Shown: positions 1 through 8,874, numbered from the stretch's first letter. The stretch: DNA of 35,278 bases from DATKYV01 sp035528275 (GCA_035528275.1 DATKYV010000352.1:1-35278), one strand, 5' to 3'. Notes: generated by a model from the letters alone, not told the origin. A program made the numbers and translations.

Positions 1-4
1 TGTT

Positions 5-27
5 GTAGCGCCGACCTTCAGGTCGGC
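5..27. repeat. GTAGCGC-type palindrome, single copy at window edge
   Basis: GTAGC is followed by the perfect hairpin GCCGACCT-TC-AGGTCGGC (10-27). It is the same kind of unit as the first half of the element at 981-1052. Only one half is seen; a partner may lie left of the window. Confidence 0.6.
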
Positions 28-55
28 ATTCTCAAAGGCTCGGTTGTCTCGGAAG

Positions 56-84
56 TTGAAATAGCCCCCTGGTCTTGATACGCT
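56..84 (+). promoter_or_regulatory. possible sigma70-type promoter of the FKBP gene
   Basis: TTGAAA (56-61) and TACGCT (79-84) are 17 nt apart. The -35 is good and the -10 is poor (3/6). It would give a leader of about 45 nt before the ATG at 135. Confidence 0.3.
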
Positions 85-134
85 GGCGCGCCGGGGCACG
101 ACACGGAGTGCCTTCGGAGAAGGAGAAAGATCTC

Positions 135-605
135 ATGAGAAGGGCGATCATTGTTTTATTCCTTGCGGCATGCCTGCCCGCCGGGCTTCTGTTCGCGCAG
201 AGCCAAGAAAAGAAACCGGCGGAGAAAACCGGAGACGCTGCCAAGTCTGCTCCGGTCAAGCCCAAGACGGTGACCACGCGCTCGGGCCTGAAGTACGTTG
301 ACCTTGTGGTCGGCACCGGAGAAATGCCCAAGTCGGGCCGCACGGTCGTGGTCCATTACACCGGCTGGCTGACCAACGGCAAGAAGTTCGACAGCTCGGT
401 GGACCGCGGTCAGCCGTTCAGTTTCGTCCTGGGCCGCGGCCAGGTGATCAAGGGCTGGGACGAAGGAGTCGCCTCCATGCGCGTGGGCGGAAAGCGCAAG
501 CTGACCATCCCTGCCGAATTGGGCTATGGCCCCCGAGGTTACCCCGGCGCGATTCCCGGCAACGCCACGCTGATCTTCGAGGTCGAACTGCTGAGGATCA
601 GGTAA
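135..605 (+). CDS. FKBP-type peptidyl-prolyl cis-trans isomerase, exported
   Basis: A 156-residue protein predicted to catalyse cis-trans isomerisation of proline peptide bonds and assist folding in the periplasm. Residues 1-21 form a signal peptide: RR followed by a hydrophobic core ending LLFAQ. A Lys/Pro-rich linker follows. The FKBP domain covers about 55-155 and shows VVVHYTGWL (71-79), KFDSS, the VIKGWDEG core (104-111) with the conserved Trp, and ELGYG near 130. The start at ATG 135 was chosen because GGAGAAGGAG lies just upstream and the signal peptide begins there; the frame is open further upstream to 75 without support. It stands alone, with a repeat upstream and 1 kb of non-coding sequence downstream. 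Family assignment is firm; the substrate is unknown. Confidence 0.92.
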   Translation: MRRAIIVLFLAACLPAGLLFAQSQEKKPAEKTGDAAKSAPVKPKTVTTRSGLKYVDLVVGTGEMPKSGRTVVVHYTGWLTNGKKFDSSVDRGQPFSFVLGRGQVIKGWDEGVASMRVGGKRKLTIPAELGYGPRGYPGAIPGNATLIFEVELLRIR

Positions 606-980
606 GCGCGCCGCGTCCCTCCAGCGCGCAATGTCTCTCCCCTTCCGGATGTGGCCTGGGAGACATTCCCGCCTTCCCCGCGCCTGGCGGCCGGTCCGCT
701 GTCGAGCGCGACGTAGTGGATCAGCTTCGGTGTTCTGGCGGCGAGATGATCTTGCCCGCCGCGCCGACCGGCGTCTATCCGCCACGGTCTTCACCTCGCT
801 TTCCCGACTGGGAGGCGGGCCGATCTCGCGCGTCGAAAATGGGTTCGTTCGCCCGAAAAACGGCTTCGATATGGGTTCGTTTTGCTCATATTCGATTGGC
901 CAGGCCCTTTATTTTCAACAACTTGGTGGCTTCGTTTTTGCATTTTAACATCTTTTGTTGTTTGCGCCCTCATCCCACCT

Positions 981-1052
981 TGTAGCGTGGACCTTCAGGT
1001 CCGCGGCCCTGGATATCCCTTAAAGAACCGCAGACCTAAAGGTCTGCGCTAC
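981..1052. repeat. two-part palindromic element bounded by TGTAGCG and CGCTACA
   Basis: The ends are inverted (TGTAGCG at 981-987, CGCTACA at 1046-1052). Inside are two hairpins: GTGGACCT-TC-AGGTCCGC (987-1004, one G/T mismatch) and CGCAGACCT-AA-AGGTCTGCG (1029-1048). The same layout returns at 25604-25681. It resembles a REP/BIME-type intergenic element. Confidence 0.7.
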
Positions 1053-1352
1053 ATTTTCCTGATACTCGCTCTTTGTTTTCATAAATATAGCGGCTTTGTT
1101 TTGGCGATTTGCGACATCTCATGCTCGACCTCTGCCGCCTCGCGTGGGCCTCTCCCGCGAGACCACGGTTTGCGCCAGCGCCTCTCCAACGCTTCCCCTA
1201 TAGGACTGGAACAAGCGACAGCGGGCCGGGGAGGGGGACGGCACATAGGCTAGTATGTAGCCTATCACAAAAAGATGTTGCCTGTCAACCGCGCCTGGCT
1301 CGCTTCGTTTCCCGCCTGGAGGATGAGGCCCGCGACGCCGAGACCCTCACCC

Positions 1353-1504
1353 GTCCCGGCCCGCCGGGACACCCTCTCCCCTGGGGAGAGGGTTGGGATC
1401 TCATAGGGCGTGCTCCTGTTCCCCGGGCTCCCGATAAGAAGCATCGGGACAGGTGATGCCCGGGGCTGTTCACGTTGTTCCCTCTCGGGGGAACAGGGCA
1501 CGCC
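1353..1504. repeat. stack of three strong inverted repeats
   Basis: GTCCCGGC-CC-GCCGGGAC lies at 1353-1370. CCCTCTCCCC-T-GGGGAGAGGG at 1372-1392 is perfect. An imperfect long-range hairpin pairs 1407-1424 with 1487-1504 and encloses a nested CCCGAT/ATCGGG stem. No terminator-like T run follows. It looks like an intergenic repeat element rather than a gene. Confidence 0.6.
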
Positions 1505-1675
1505 ATGGCCCCACGCCGGCGGTGGGGACCTGTCTACTGCAGGCAGGCGCCGCGGCTACACCGGCGGCTCTTGCCTCCGCGGCAACGAGCGGGAAGCTGG
1601 CTACCCGAAACCAATCGAATGTGTTAGTGTAAGCAATGTGTCTCATGGGGTAGTTTTGGCCATGAGGCTCTGACT

Positions 1676-2353
1676 ATGGCCTTGATTGCGCCTTCAATAC
1701 TGGCGGCGGACTTCGCCCGGCTGGGAGAGGCTCTGGAAATCGTGAAGGCTGCGGGCGCTGCCATGGTTCACGTGGAGGTGATGGACGGGCACTTTGTGCC
1801 GGACATCACGGTGGGTCAGCCGGTCATCGCCAGCTTGCGGAAAGCCACCGACCTGGTGCTGGACGTTCACCTCTTGATCGAGCGGCCGGAGCGCTACGCC
1901 GCTGAGTTCGTGGAGGTGGGAGCCGACCGGTTATCCGTGCATCCCGAGGCGACTCCCCATCTGCACCGCGTCCTGGACCTTATCCACACCTGCGGAGCCA
2001 AAGCGGGAGTGGTTCTCAACCCCGCCACACCGCTGGATGGGATAACCGACGTGCTCGGGGAACTGGACTTTCTCACGATTCTGACCGCCGATTGCGGTCT
2101 GAAGGAGCAACGGTTCATTCCGGGGATGGTTTCCAAGCTGCGCGCTGCCGCCCAGACCCGGGCGGCTCGCCGCCTGGACTTCGCGATTCAGGTTGAAGGT
2201 GGGGTGAGCCTGGAGAATGCGGAGAATTTAGTGCGCGCCGGGGCGGACATCCTCGTGGCGGGTTCGGCCATCTTTAGTAATGTTGACCCCAAGGGGCGGC
2301 TGGGCGAACTGACGCGCCTGGCGTCGGGCGCGCCACAGACTTCCACCGTCTAG
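1676..2353 (+). CDS. rpe: ribulose-phosphate 3-epimerase family protein, active site altered
   Basis: A 225-residue TIM-barrel protein of the Rpe family, which normally interconverts ribulose-5-phosphate and xylulose-5-phosphate. The family start IAPSILAADFARLG, the HVxVMDGHFVP segment (32-42), His65 in DVHLLI, the NPATPL loop (115-120) and AGSAIF near 195-200 are all present, and length is normal. However, the two catalytic, metal-binding aspartates (Asp37 and Asp175 in human RPE) are both Glu here: Glu34 in HVEVMDG and Glu174 in VEGGV. The usual NPGFGGQ phosphate loop is replaced by TADCGLKEQ (138-145). Start ATG 1676 has GAGG about 9 nt upstream. bamD follows after 46 nt. Fold is firm; epimerase activity is uncertain. 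Confidence 0.82.
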   Translation: MALIAPSILAADFARLGEALEIVKAAGAAMVHVEVMDGHFVPDITVGQPVIASLRKATDLVLDVHLLIERPERYAAEFVEVGADRLSVHPEATPHLHRVLDLIHTCGAKAGVVLNPATPLDGITDVLGELDFLTILTADCGLKEQRFIPGMVSKLRAAAQTRAARRLDFAIQVEGGVSLENAENLVRAGADILVAGSAIFSNVDPKGRLGELTRLASGAPQTSTV

Positions 2354-2399
2354 GCGGCGCCATACCGGGGAAAGCGGACCGAGCAAGGGAATCGAGAAT

Positions 2400-3644
2400 T
2401 TGAGTCTGAAGCATATCCTCCCCAGAGCTTTTCTGTGCCTCCTGATGGTGGCGGCCCTTTCGGGGTGTGTCTTCCACCGGGGCCGGGCGCAATTGGATAC
2501 CCTCGATCCCGGCGACCAGCCCGACAAGATCCTCTACGAACGAGCCGTGCATGAGATTTCGCGAGGCCGTTTTGAAGTAGGTCGGCTGACGCTGCAAACC
2601 CTCATCAACACATATCCCGACAGTGAATTTCTCTCCAAAGCCAAGCTTTCGATCGCTGACTCTTACTACAACGAGGGTGGCGTCTCCGGCCTGACTCAGG
2701 CTGAGGCGGAGTACAAGGATTTCATCACTTTCTTTCCCACCGCGCCGGAAGCTCCGGAGGCGCAGTACAAGGCGGGATTGGCTCACTTCCGCCTGATGGG
2801 AAAGCCCGACCGGGACCGCACGGAAGCCAAGATTGCGGAAGCCGAATTCAAGGAATTTCTCTTGAAGTATCCCGACAGCACCTTCATGCCGCGCGTGAAG
2901 GCACGCCTCCGGCAGGTCCAGGAGGTCCTGGGGCAGAGCAATTTCAAGATTGCCAAGTTTTATTACTTGAAGAACGCCAACCGCGCGGCGGAATCTCGCT
3001 TCCAGGAAATCACCGATTATTATCCGAATTTCAGCCGTGGCGACGAAGCGCTGTGGATGCTGGGCCAGACGCTGGAGCGTCTGAAGAAACCGCAAGAGGC
3101 AGTGCCCTTCTACGCAAGAATCATCACCGAGCACCCGTTGAGTTCTCTGACCGAAGACGCCAAGGAGCGCTTGACCGCCTTCAATCAACCCATCCCCCAA
3201 CCCAGTCGCGCCATGCTGGCGCGGGCGCAGGCAGACGCGGTCCGTCGCAGTAATCGGGACCTGTTTCAGAAGCTGGGTTTGTTCCTTTCCAGCGCGCCGG
3301 ATACCAGCCAGACGCGCCATGGCCCGGTGCGGCTGGGGGCGCCGCCGCCCACCGAAGTGCAGGTGGCCACTACGCCAACCGGGGGAACCGGCGGGACAAG
3401 TTTGGTGGTGCAGCCGGTCAGTGAGGAAAGGCTGAAAGCCGGAAAGCCGGTCGGGGCAAGCCCTGCGGCGGAGGGGAAACAGGCGGGCGATGGAGAGGCG
3501 AAGCCCCAAGCAGGCGCCGATAACCCCAAGGGCGAGGCGGATAAGCCCGCTCCGCAAGGCCAGCAAACCACGAGTGACGAAACGGTCCCGCAGAAGAAAA
3601 AGGGAAAGTTCGGTTTCTTGAAAAAGATCGTCAAGCCATTCTGA
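2400..3644 (+). CDS. bamD: BamD-like outer membrane assembly lipoprotein
   Basis: A 414-residue lipoprotein. The signal sequence ends in the lipobox LSGC, so Cys23 is the predicted lipidation site. Residues 35-280 hold TPR-like helical repeats of the BamD/YfiO type, for example YERAVHEISRGRFEVGRL, the LINTYPDSEF turn, and later YPDSTFMPRVKARL and DYYPNFSRGDEALW. BamD is the lipoprotein part of the machine that inserts beta-barrel proteins into the outer membrane. The protein is much longer than E. coli BamD (about 245 residues): the last 130 residues are Pro/Gly/Lys-rich, probably disordered, and end in a basic tail. The start is TTG at 2400, chosen for the lipobox spacing and an AAGGGA upstream. 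It could be a BamD-like paralogue rather than the core subunit. Confidence 0.82.
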   Translation: MSLKHILPRAFLCLLMVAALSGCVFHRGRAQLDTLDPGDQPDKILYERAVHEISRGRFEVGRLTLQTLINTYPDSEFLSKAKLSIADSYYNEGGVSGLTQAEAEYKDFITFFPTAPEAPEAQYKAGLAHFRLMGKPDRDRTEAKIAEAEFKEFLLKYPDSTFMPRVKARLRQVQEVLGQSNFKIAKFYYLKNANRAAESRFQEITDYYPNFSRGDEALWMLGQTLERLKKPQEAVPFYARIITEHPLSSLTEDAKERLTAFNQPIPQPSRAMLARAQADAVRRSNRDLFQKLGLFLSSAPDTSQTRHGPVRLGAPPPTEVQVATTPTGGTGGTSLVVQPVSEERLKAGKPVGASPAAEGKQAGDGEAKPQAGADNPKGEADKPAPQGQQTTSDETVPQKKKGKFGFLKKIVKPF

Positions 3645-3769
3645 ACCCCTGCGATTAAGATTTCCGGTTGGAGTGATTCCCAGCACAGAAATACTCTTCC
3701 CTGGCGGTTCGCGCGGTTCCGCACGCCGAACGACGGTGTGCAAATTCAAGATTTCCAAACGCTTGCGCC

Positions 3770-3798
3770 TTGACTTCGACGCCTCAAAGTGGTATTTG
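3770..3798 (+). promoter_or_regulatory. probable sigma70-type promoter for the REC gene
   Basis: TTGACT (3770-3775) and TATTTG (3793-3798) are spaced by 17 nt. The -35 matches 5/6 and the -10 3/6. A start near 3805 would leave a leader of about 35 nt before GTG 3840. Confidence 0.4.
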
Positions 3799-3839
3799 TC
3801 AGCGAGTTCGGGCGAGGGTAGGCACAAGGGAGGCTAGGC

Positions 3840-4994
3840 GTGGGACGAACCGTTTTGGTCGCAGACGACAGCCCCAGCATTCAGAACAAAGCCAAGGGAA
3901 TCCTGACAGGTGAAGGGCTGGAAGTCGTCACGGTGTCGAACGGCGTTGCGGCCATCAAGAAACTGCCCTCCATTAAACCGCATTTGGTGATCGCCGATGT
4001 GGCGATGCCGGGCCGGGACGGATACGAAGTCTGCGAGTTTGTAAAGAACTCTCCCGAGTTTTCTTTCGTGCCGGTTGTCCTGGTCTTCAGCGACCAGGAT
4101 CCCTACGATGATCAGCGCGGCGCCCGGGCCCGCGCCGATGCAACCATCAAGAAGAGTCCCGGGGAGAGAGACCCCTTCGACCACGATGAATTGGTGGCGA
4201 TGGTTGCGAAGTTCATTGCCCAGGCCGAAGCCGCCGAGCCCAAGGAAGCGCCCCCGCCTCCTCCCCCCGAGCCTGAACCTGCCCCGCTGGAGCCCATGGA
4301 CGAAACACCGGAGTTCGGTACCCTGGTAGCGAGTCCGGAGTTGGAGGGATTGGAAGAAGGCGTCGCCTTCGGGGCGCCGATGTATGAAGAGACCCCGACG
4401 CCCGCCACGGAAGAAGTGCAGGAGTACGCCGCCGAGGAAACCGCCGAAGCCCCGGCCGAATCGCCGGCGGGAGGCGATGAAGAGGCGTATTACACCGAGC
4501 CGGTCTTGATCGAAGAAACCGAACCCGTGGCTGCCGAGCCTGAGGAAGCGACGTCGGAGCGCACGATGATTTTTCGCGCCCCGGTGGAAATCTCCGAGCC
4601 CGTGCTCAGTGACGAGGTTGCCGGCGGAGAAGTGTCCGAAGAGGCTGCCGCTCCGCCCGCTGAGCCGGAGCCGGAAGTTGCCCCCGTCGACGCGACGTCG
4701 CTGGATAGCTTCTCGTTGACCGAGGCTACCTCGGGTCAGGTCCGATTCGCTCCGGGTGAGGAAGCTGAGCCCGTTGCGGAAGAAGCCGCCGCCGCGCCGC
4801 CTCCCGAACCGGCCGCTCCTCCGCCGGCGCCCGAGGCGGTTGCGCCGCCTGCCCCCTCTCTCAACGCCGACCAGGTCTTTTCGATCGTTCACAAAGTGGT
4901 CGTGAAGATGTCGCCTCCCGCCTTCCCCGCGCAGGCCATCGAAGATATGGCGCGCAACTTCACTGACGAGATCCTCTCCGAGGGAGAGTCGTAG
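3840..4994 (+). CDS. response regulator receiver-domain protein with long acidic Pro/Glu-rich region
   Basis: A 384-residue protein. Residues 1-130 form a CheY-like receiver domain: acidic pair Asp9-Asp10, phosphoacceptor Asp53 in IADVAMPGRDG, Ser84 and Lys104/105. After it come about 200 residues very rich in Glu, Pro and Ala, likely an extended linker, then a conserved-looking C-terminal helix segment (about 335-384, LNADQVFSIVHKVVVKM). There is no DNA-binding or enzymatic output domain, so output is probably through protein contacts. The GTG start has AGGGAGG about 8 nt upstream. No histidine kinase is adjacent. The gene sits alone between bamD and valS, each with its own likely promoter. 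The signalling partner is unknown. Confidence 0.8.
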   Translation: MGRTVLVADDSPSIQNKAKGILTGEGLEVVTVSNGVAAIKKLPSIKPHLVIADVAMPGRDGYEVCEFVKNSPEFSFVPVVLVFSDQDPYDDQRGARARADATIKKSPGERDPFDHDELVAMVAKFIAQAEAAEPKEAPPPPPPEPEPAPLEPMDETPEFGTLVASPELEGLEEGVAFGAPMYEETPTPATEEVQEYAAEETAEAPAESPAGGDEEAYYTEPVLIEETEPVAAEPEEATSERTMIFRAPVEISEPVLSDEVAGGEVSEEAAAPPAEPEPEVAPVDATSLDSFSLTEATSGQVRFAPGEEAEPVAEEAAAAPPPEPAAPPPAPEAVAPPAPSLNADQVFSIVHKVVVKMSPPAFPAQAIEDMARNFTDEILSEGES

Positions 4995-5083
4995 TCAGCG
5001 AAATCCGATCGCGAAAAGACAGGTTCCAGCCTCGGCGCTCCTCGCCTGTTCCGCATCTTGCCATCAGTATCGCGTCAGGACGT

Positions 5084-5112
5084 TTGACTCCCCTTTTCTC
5101 AGCCGTTATAGT
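5084..5112 (+). promoter_or_regulatory. sigma70-type promoter of valS
   Basis: TTGACT (5084-5089), a 17-nt spacer and TATAGT (5107-5112), both 5/6 to consensus. Transcription would start near 5119, about 40 nt before the valS start. That leader is too short for a T-box. Confidence 0.6.
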
Positions 5113-5158
5113 AATTTGATTTCAAGCCGCTTAAATGCACGTCGGGGAGTGACTGCGC

Positions 5159-7912
5159 TTGGAAGTCGAAATACCCAAGGTTTATTCGCCTGAAACCATC
5201 GAACCCCGTTGGGCGCGCCAGTGGGTGGAGATGAATCTCTACCGCCCGGGCGACGACGCCGCGCGCCGGCGGTTTTGCCTGGTGATCCCGCCTCCTAACG
5301 TCACCGGCTCGCTCCACATGGGTCACATGCTGGAGCACACCGAGATTGACATTCTCATGCGCTGGCACCGCATGCGCGGCGAGAATGTCCTCTGGCTGCC
5401 GGGCACCGACCACGCCTCGATCGGCACGCAGATGATTGTCGAGCGCGAACTGGGGCGCGAAGCCCTGCCCCACCTCGAGCCGGGACCGGAAGCCCTGAGT
5501 GCCTGGGGGCGCGAAGGGCAACGCCGGCGGCGGGAAATGGGGCCGGAGAAATTCCTGGAACGCTGCTGGAAATGGAAAGAAGAAAGCGGCGGCACGATCC
5601 GCAATCAGATGGAGCGTCTGGGGGCTTCTTGCGATTGGACCCGCGACCGCTTCACCATGGATCCGGCTTACTCGCGCGCCGTGCTGGAAGTCTTCGTCCG
5701 CCTTTATGAGGAAGGACTGATCTACCGGGGGAAGTACATCGTGAACTGGTGCCCGCGTTGCGGGACGGCAGTGTCCGACCTGGAGGTCATTCACGAGGAG
5801 CGGCAGGGCAAGCTTTGGACCATCCGCTATCCCTTCGAGGGCGGCGAGGGTCACCTCACCGTCGCCACCACTCGCCCCGAGACCATGCTGGGCGATACCG
5901 CCGTGGCGGTGAATCCCGCCGATGACCGTTACCGGGCGGCGGTCGGCCGCAAGGTTGTGCTTCCCCTTTTGAAAAGGGTGATTCCCGTGGTGGCGGACGA
6001 TTTTGTGGACCCGGAATTCGGGACCGGCGCAGTCAAGGTGACCCCCGCGCACGACGCCAACGACTTTGACATCGCCGAGCGGCACAAACTGCCGGGTGTT
6101 GTGGTGATCGATCCCGAAGCGCGCATGACGGAGGAAGCCGGTCCTTATCGAGGCCTCGACCGCTACGCGGCGCGCGAGGCGGTGGTGCAGGAGCTGCGCG
6201 AGCAGGGGCTGCTGGAGAAGATCGAGGACTACGCTTTGAGCGTGGGGACCTGCCAGCGCTGCAAGACGGTGGTCGAGCCGCTGCTCTCCACCCAGTGGTT
6301 CATGCGCATGAAACCCCTGGCCGAGCCCGCCATCCGCGTCGTGGAGGAAGGACGCATCCGCATCGTTCCGGAGAACTACAGGAAAATTTATCTCGACTGG
6401 ATGGCCAACATCCACGACTGGTGCATCTCGCGCCAGCTCTGGTGGGGGCACCGCCTTCCCGTGTGGTATTGCGACGCCTGCGGCGAGGTGGTGGTGGCGC
6501 GGGAAACGCCGGCGGCATGTCCCAAGTGCAAGTCCGCGCCTCTGCGCGCCGAGACCGACGTCCTCGACACCTGGTTCAGTTCGGGACTCTGGCCCTTTGC
6601 CACCCTCGGCTGGCCCGATGAAACCGAAGACCTGCGCCGCTTCTATCCCACCGACCTGATGATCATGGGTTTCGACATCCTGTTCTTCTGGGGAGCGCGC
6701 ATGATCATGCTGGGCATGAAGTTCATGAACGACGTTCCCTTCCGGGAGCTCTACATCCACGCTCTGGTCCGCGACGCGGAAAAGCAGAAGATGTCGAAAA
6801 CCAAGGGGAACGTCATCGATCCGCTCGATGTGACGGAGAAGTTCGGAACCGATGCGGTGCGCTTCGCCCTGGCCATCAGCGCGGCGCCGGGGACCGACAT
6901 CGCCTTCAGCATCGACAAGGTGGAGTCCTACCGCGCTTTCGCCAACAAGATCTGGAACGCCGGAAGGTTCATCCTCATGAACCTCGGGAAACTTTCCGAG
7001 CCGTTGCGCGCCAAGCTCGGCCAGTCTCTCACCCCCATCCCGGGCGTGGGCTTCGAGCCTGTTGCCGGTCCTGAGCACCTGGAGTTGGCCGACAAATGGA
7101 TCTTTTCGCGGCTGCTCACCGTCACGCGCGAGATGAATGAATCGCTGGCCAGTTTCCGGTTTCACGAGGCGGCCTTCAAGATTTATCACTTCTTCTGGCA
7201 TGAGGTCTGTGACTGGTATCTCGAATGGGTCAAGCCGGATATTACGGCGGTCCCGGAAGGCGACAAGCTGCCGGCCGCCTGGGTGAATCTGGCGCGGGTT
7301 TTCGAAGCCTCACTTCACCTGCTGCATCCCTTCATGCCGCTCATCACCGAGGAGCTTTGGCATCAGTTGCCCCGGGAAAGCCGCGGGCCGTCGATTTCCT
7401 TGACCGCTTTCGACCTGGTGAGCGGGCGGGTGAGCGATGGCGTCTCCGAGAAACAATTTGAAACCGTCGAGGACTTGATTGTCACGGCGCGAAACGCCAA
7501 GGCGGAGGCGGGTCTGCAAAAGCAGAAGCCCAGCGCCCAGGTGGCGAGCGAAGACCTGCGCTTGCTGGAACTTTTCCGCGCCCACCAGGCGACGATCCTG
7601 CGGCTTGCGGGGCTGCAGGCGGTCAACTTCAGCCGCGGCCGGCTGCCTTCGACCGGCGGAGTGCGCGTCGCTCCGTCCTTCGATCTCCGCGTTTTCCACG
7701 AAGAAGGCGTTGACCAGGGCGCGGAGCGTGCGCGGCTGCAAAAGGAGAAGGAGAAGCTGGAGCGCGAGCTTGCCCGCGTCAAGAATCAGCTCGAAAACGA
7801 GGATTTTCGAACCCGTGCCCCCCGCGACGTGGTTCGGGGCGTCGAGCATCGCCATTCCCAGTTGTCTCTCCACTATCGGAAGGTTCTCGATTCCATCGAA
7901 AGGCTGGACTGA
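5159..7912 (+). CDS. valS: valyl-tRNA synthetase
   Basis: A 917-residue class I aminoacyl-tRNA synthetase that charges tRNA-Val and edits mischarged threonine. Seen: the HIGH-type motif as HMGH (53-56) after PPPNVTG, the CP1 editing domain (roughly 190-330) with TTRPETMLGDTAV, zinc-ribbon-like CPRCGT and CDACGE/CPKCK pairs, WFSSGLWPF before the catalytic centre, and KMSK at 544-547. The anticodon-binding domain follows, and the last 65 residues form a charged coiled coil typical of ValS. Length is close to E. coli ValS (951). The start is TTG at 5159 with GGGGAG upstream. nadC begins 3 nt after its stop, so valS, nadC and probably birA are co-transcribed. Confidence 0.97.
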   Translation: MEVEIPKVYSPETIEPRWARQWVEMNLYRPGDDAARRRFCLVIPPPNVTGSLHMGHMLEHTEIDILMRWHRMRGENVLWLPGTDHASIGTQMIVERELGREALPHLEPGPEALSAWGREGQRRRREMGPEKFLERCWKWKEESGGTIRNQMERLGASCDWTRDRFTMDPAYSRAVLEVFVRLYEEGLIYRGKYIVNWCPRCGTAVSDLEVIHEERQGKLWTIRYPFEGGEGHLTVATTRPETMLGDTAVAVNPADDRYRAAVGRKVVLPLLKRVIPVVADDFVDPEFGTGAVKVTPAHDANDFDIAERHKLPGVVVIDPEARMTEEAGPYRGLDRYAAREAVVQELREQGLLEKIEDYALSVGTCQRCKTVVEPLLSTQWFMRMKPLAEPAIRVVEEGRIRIVPENYRKIYLDWMANIHDWCISRQLWWGHRLPVWYCDACGEVVVARETPAACPKCKSAPLRAETDVLDTWFSSGLWPFATLGWPDETEDLRRFYPTDLMIMGFDILFFWGARMIMLGMKFMNDVPFRELYIHALVRDAEKQKMSKTKGNVIDPLDVTEKFGTDAVRFALAISAAPGTDIAFSIDKVESYRAFANKIWNAGRFILMNLGKLSEPLRAKLGQSLTPIPGVGFEPVAGPEHLELADKWIFSRLLTVTREMNESLASFRFHEAAFKIYHFFWHEVCDWYLEWVKPDITAVPEGDKLPAAWVNLARVFEASLHLLHPFMPLITEELWHQLPRESRGPSISLTAFDLVSGRVSDGVSEKQFETVEDLIVTARNAKAEAGLQKQKPSAQVASEDLRLLELFRAHQATILRLAGLQAVNFSRGRLPSTGGVRVAPSFDLRVFHEEGVDQGAERARLQKEKEKLERELARVKNQLENEDFRTRAPRDVVRGVEHRHSQLSLHYRKVLDSIERLD

Positions 7913-7915
7913 TTT

Positions 7916-8806
7916 GTGGTGAGCTCCGTCAGTCCGAGTGCAGCGTCGGCCTCCTCCATGCCCCTGGGGCTTTCCCCCGATGAGCTGCGAGACCAGGTGC
8001 GCCTGGCGTTGAAGGAGGACGTGGGCGCGGGTGACCTGACGACGCGCCTGACCATCCCCGAAGGCACAAGGGCACGCGGCGAGCTGGTCTCCAAGCAAGA
8101 CCTTGTGGTCGCCGGCCTGCCGGTGGCGGCGGAAGTTTTCCAGGCCCTCGATTCGGCCGCGCGCTGGGAGGCCATGGTGGAGGATGGCGCGGAGGTTCGC
8201 GCCGGCACTCGACTGGCCCGGATCACGGGTCCGGCTGCGGCGCTTCTTACCGGAGAGCGCGTGGCGCTGAATTTTGTGCAGCACCTGAGCGGCATAGCCA
8301 CCCAGACGCGGCGATTGAAAGCGCAGCTCGCCGGGCTGAAGACCCAACTCCTCGACACGCGCAAGACGCTTCCCGGCCTGCGGGTCCTTGAAAAGTACGC
8401 GGTGCGGGTTGGTGGCGCTCGGAATCACCGCCTGCGGTTGGATGGCGGGATTCTGATCAAGAACAATCACCTTCGGCTGGCAGGCGGAATTCGGCAGGCG
8501 GTCGAGGGTGCGCGAAAGAATCGGCCGCAGGGCATGAAGATCGAAGTCGAAGTCAGTAGCCTGGCGGAGCTCGACGAAGCCCTCACTGCCGGGGCCGACC
8601 GCGTCCTTCTGGACAACATGACGCCCGCGCAGCTCCGAGAGTGTGTGGGGCGCGCGGCGGGGCGAACAAGCCTGGAGGTCTCCGGCGGGATCGACGCGGC
8701 AAACATCCGCGAGTACGCGGAGACCGGAGTGGATTACATCTCGGTGGGGGCGCTGACGCATTCGGCGCCCGCCGCGGACATTCATTTTCTGATCGAGCTT
8801 GTGTAG
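7916..8806 (+). CDS. nadC: nicotinate-nucleotide pyrophosphorylase (carboxylating)
   Basis: A 296-residue quinolinate phosphoribosyltransferase that makes nicotinate mononucleotide from quinolinate and PRPP in de novo NAD synthesis. Family motifs: LKEDVGAGDLTT (36-47), ALNFVQHLSGIAT, RKTLPGLRVLEKYAV, the GGARNHRLRLDGGILIKNNH segment, EVEVSSLAE, DRVLLDNM and EVSGGI near the C-terminus. The start is GTG at 7916, only 3 nt after valS. The first 15 residues are Ser/Ala-rich and poorly conserved in appearance, so ATG at 7958 is an alternative. It ends where an 18-nt palindromic repeat and birA follow. Confidence 0.95.
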   Translation: MVSSVSPSAASASSMPLGLSPDELRDQVRLALKEDVGAGDLTTRLTIPEGTRARGELVSKQDLVVAGLPVAAEVFQALDSAARWEAMVEDGAEVRAGTRLARITGPAAALLTGERVALNFVQHLSGIATQTRRLKAQLAGLKTQLLDTRKTLPGLRVLEKYAVRVGGARNHRLRLDGGILIKNNHLRLAGGIRQAVEGARKNRPQGMKIEVEVSSLAELDEALTAGADRVLLDNMTPAQLRECVGRAAGRTSLEVSGGIDAANIREYAETGVDYISVGALTHSAPAADIHFLIELV

Positions 8807-8848
8807 GGGCGGGCTCCCCGAGAATGCCGGGGCAGGCCGCCCGCCCGC

Positions 8849-8874
8849 GGGAGTCCGTCAGTTGACGGACTCCC
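8849..8874. repeat. CCGTC-type palindrome between nadC and birA
   Basis: 12-bp arms GGGAGTCCGTCA and TGACGGACTCCC surround a 2-nt centre. It occupies the place where the birA ribosome-binding site would be expected. The nadC-birA gap also begins with GTAGGGG and ends with CCCCTAC. Confidence 0.75.

Larger units (their letters stand above)
606..1675. other. gene-free stretch with palindromic repeats
   Basis: No convincing gene was found in 1,070 nt. Short open frames on both strands lack family features, good start sites and stable codon use. The stretch from about 840 to 975 and again near 1060-1110 is visibly AT-richer than its surroundings. The rest holds the two-part repeat at 981-1052 and a stack of hairpins at 1353-1504. 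The last 60 nt lead into the gene at 1676. Confidence 0.6.

Noticed and set aside
2274..3827. 517-codon open frame on the - strand opposite bamD
   Set aside because: Its sequence is low-information Arg/Leu/Gly-rich and lies opposite a gene with a lipobox and TPR motifs; it is an antisense shadow of GC-rich coding DNA.
5090..5158. T-box or riboswitch leader before valS
   Set aside because: The promoter leaves only about 40 nt of leader, too short for such a structure.
5099..7201. 700-codon open frame on the - strand opposite valS
   Set aside because: Rich in His/Arg/Gly without domain features; the + strand has full ValS motifs.
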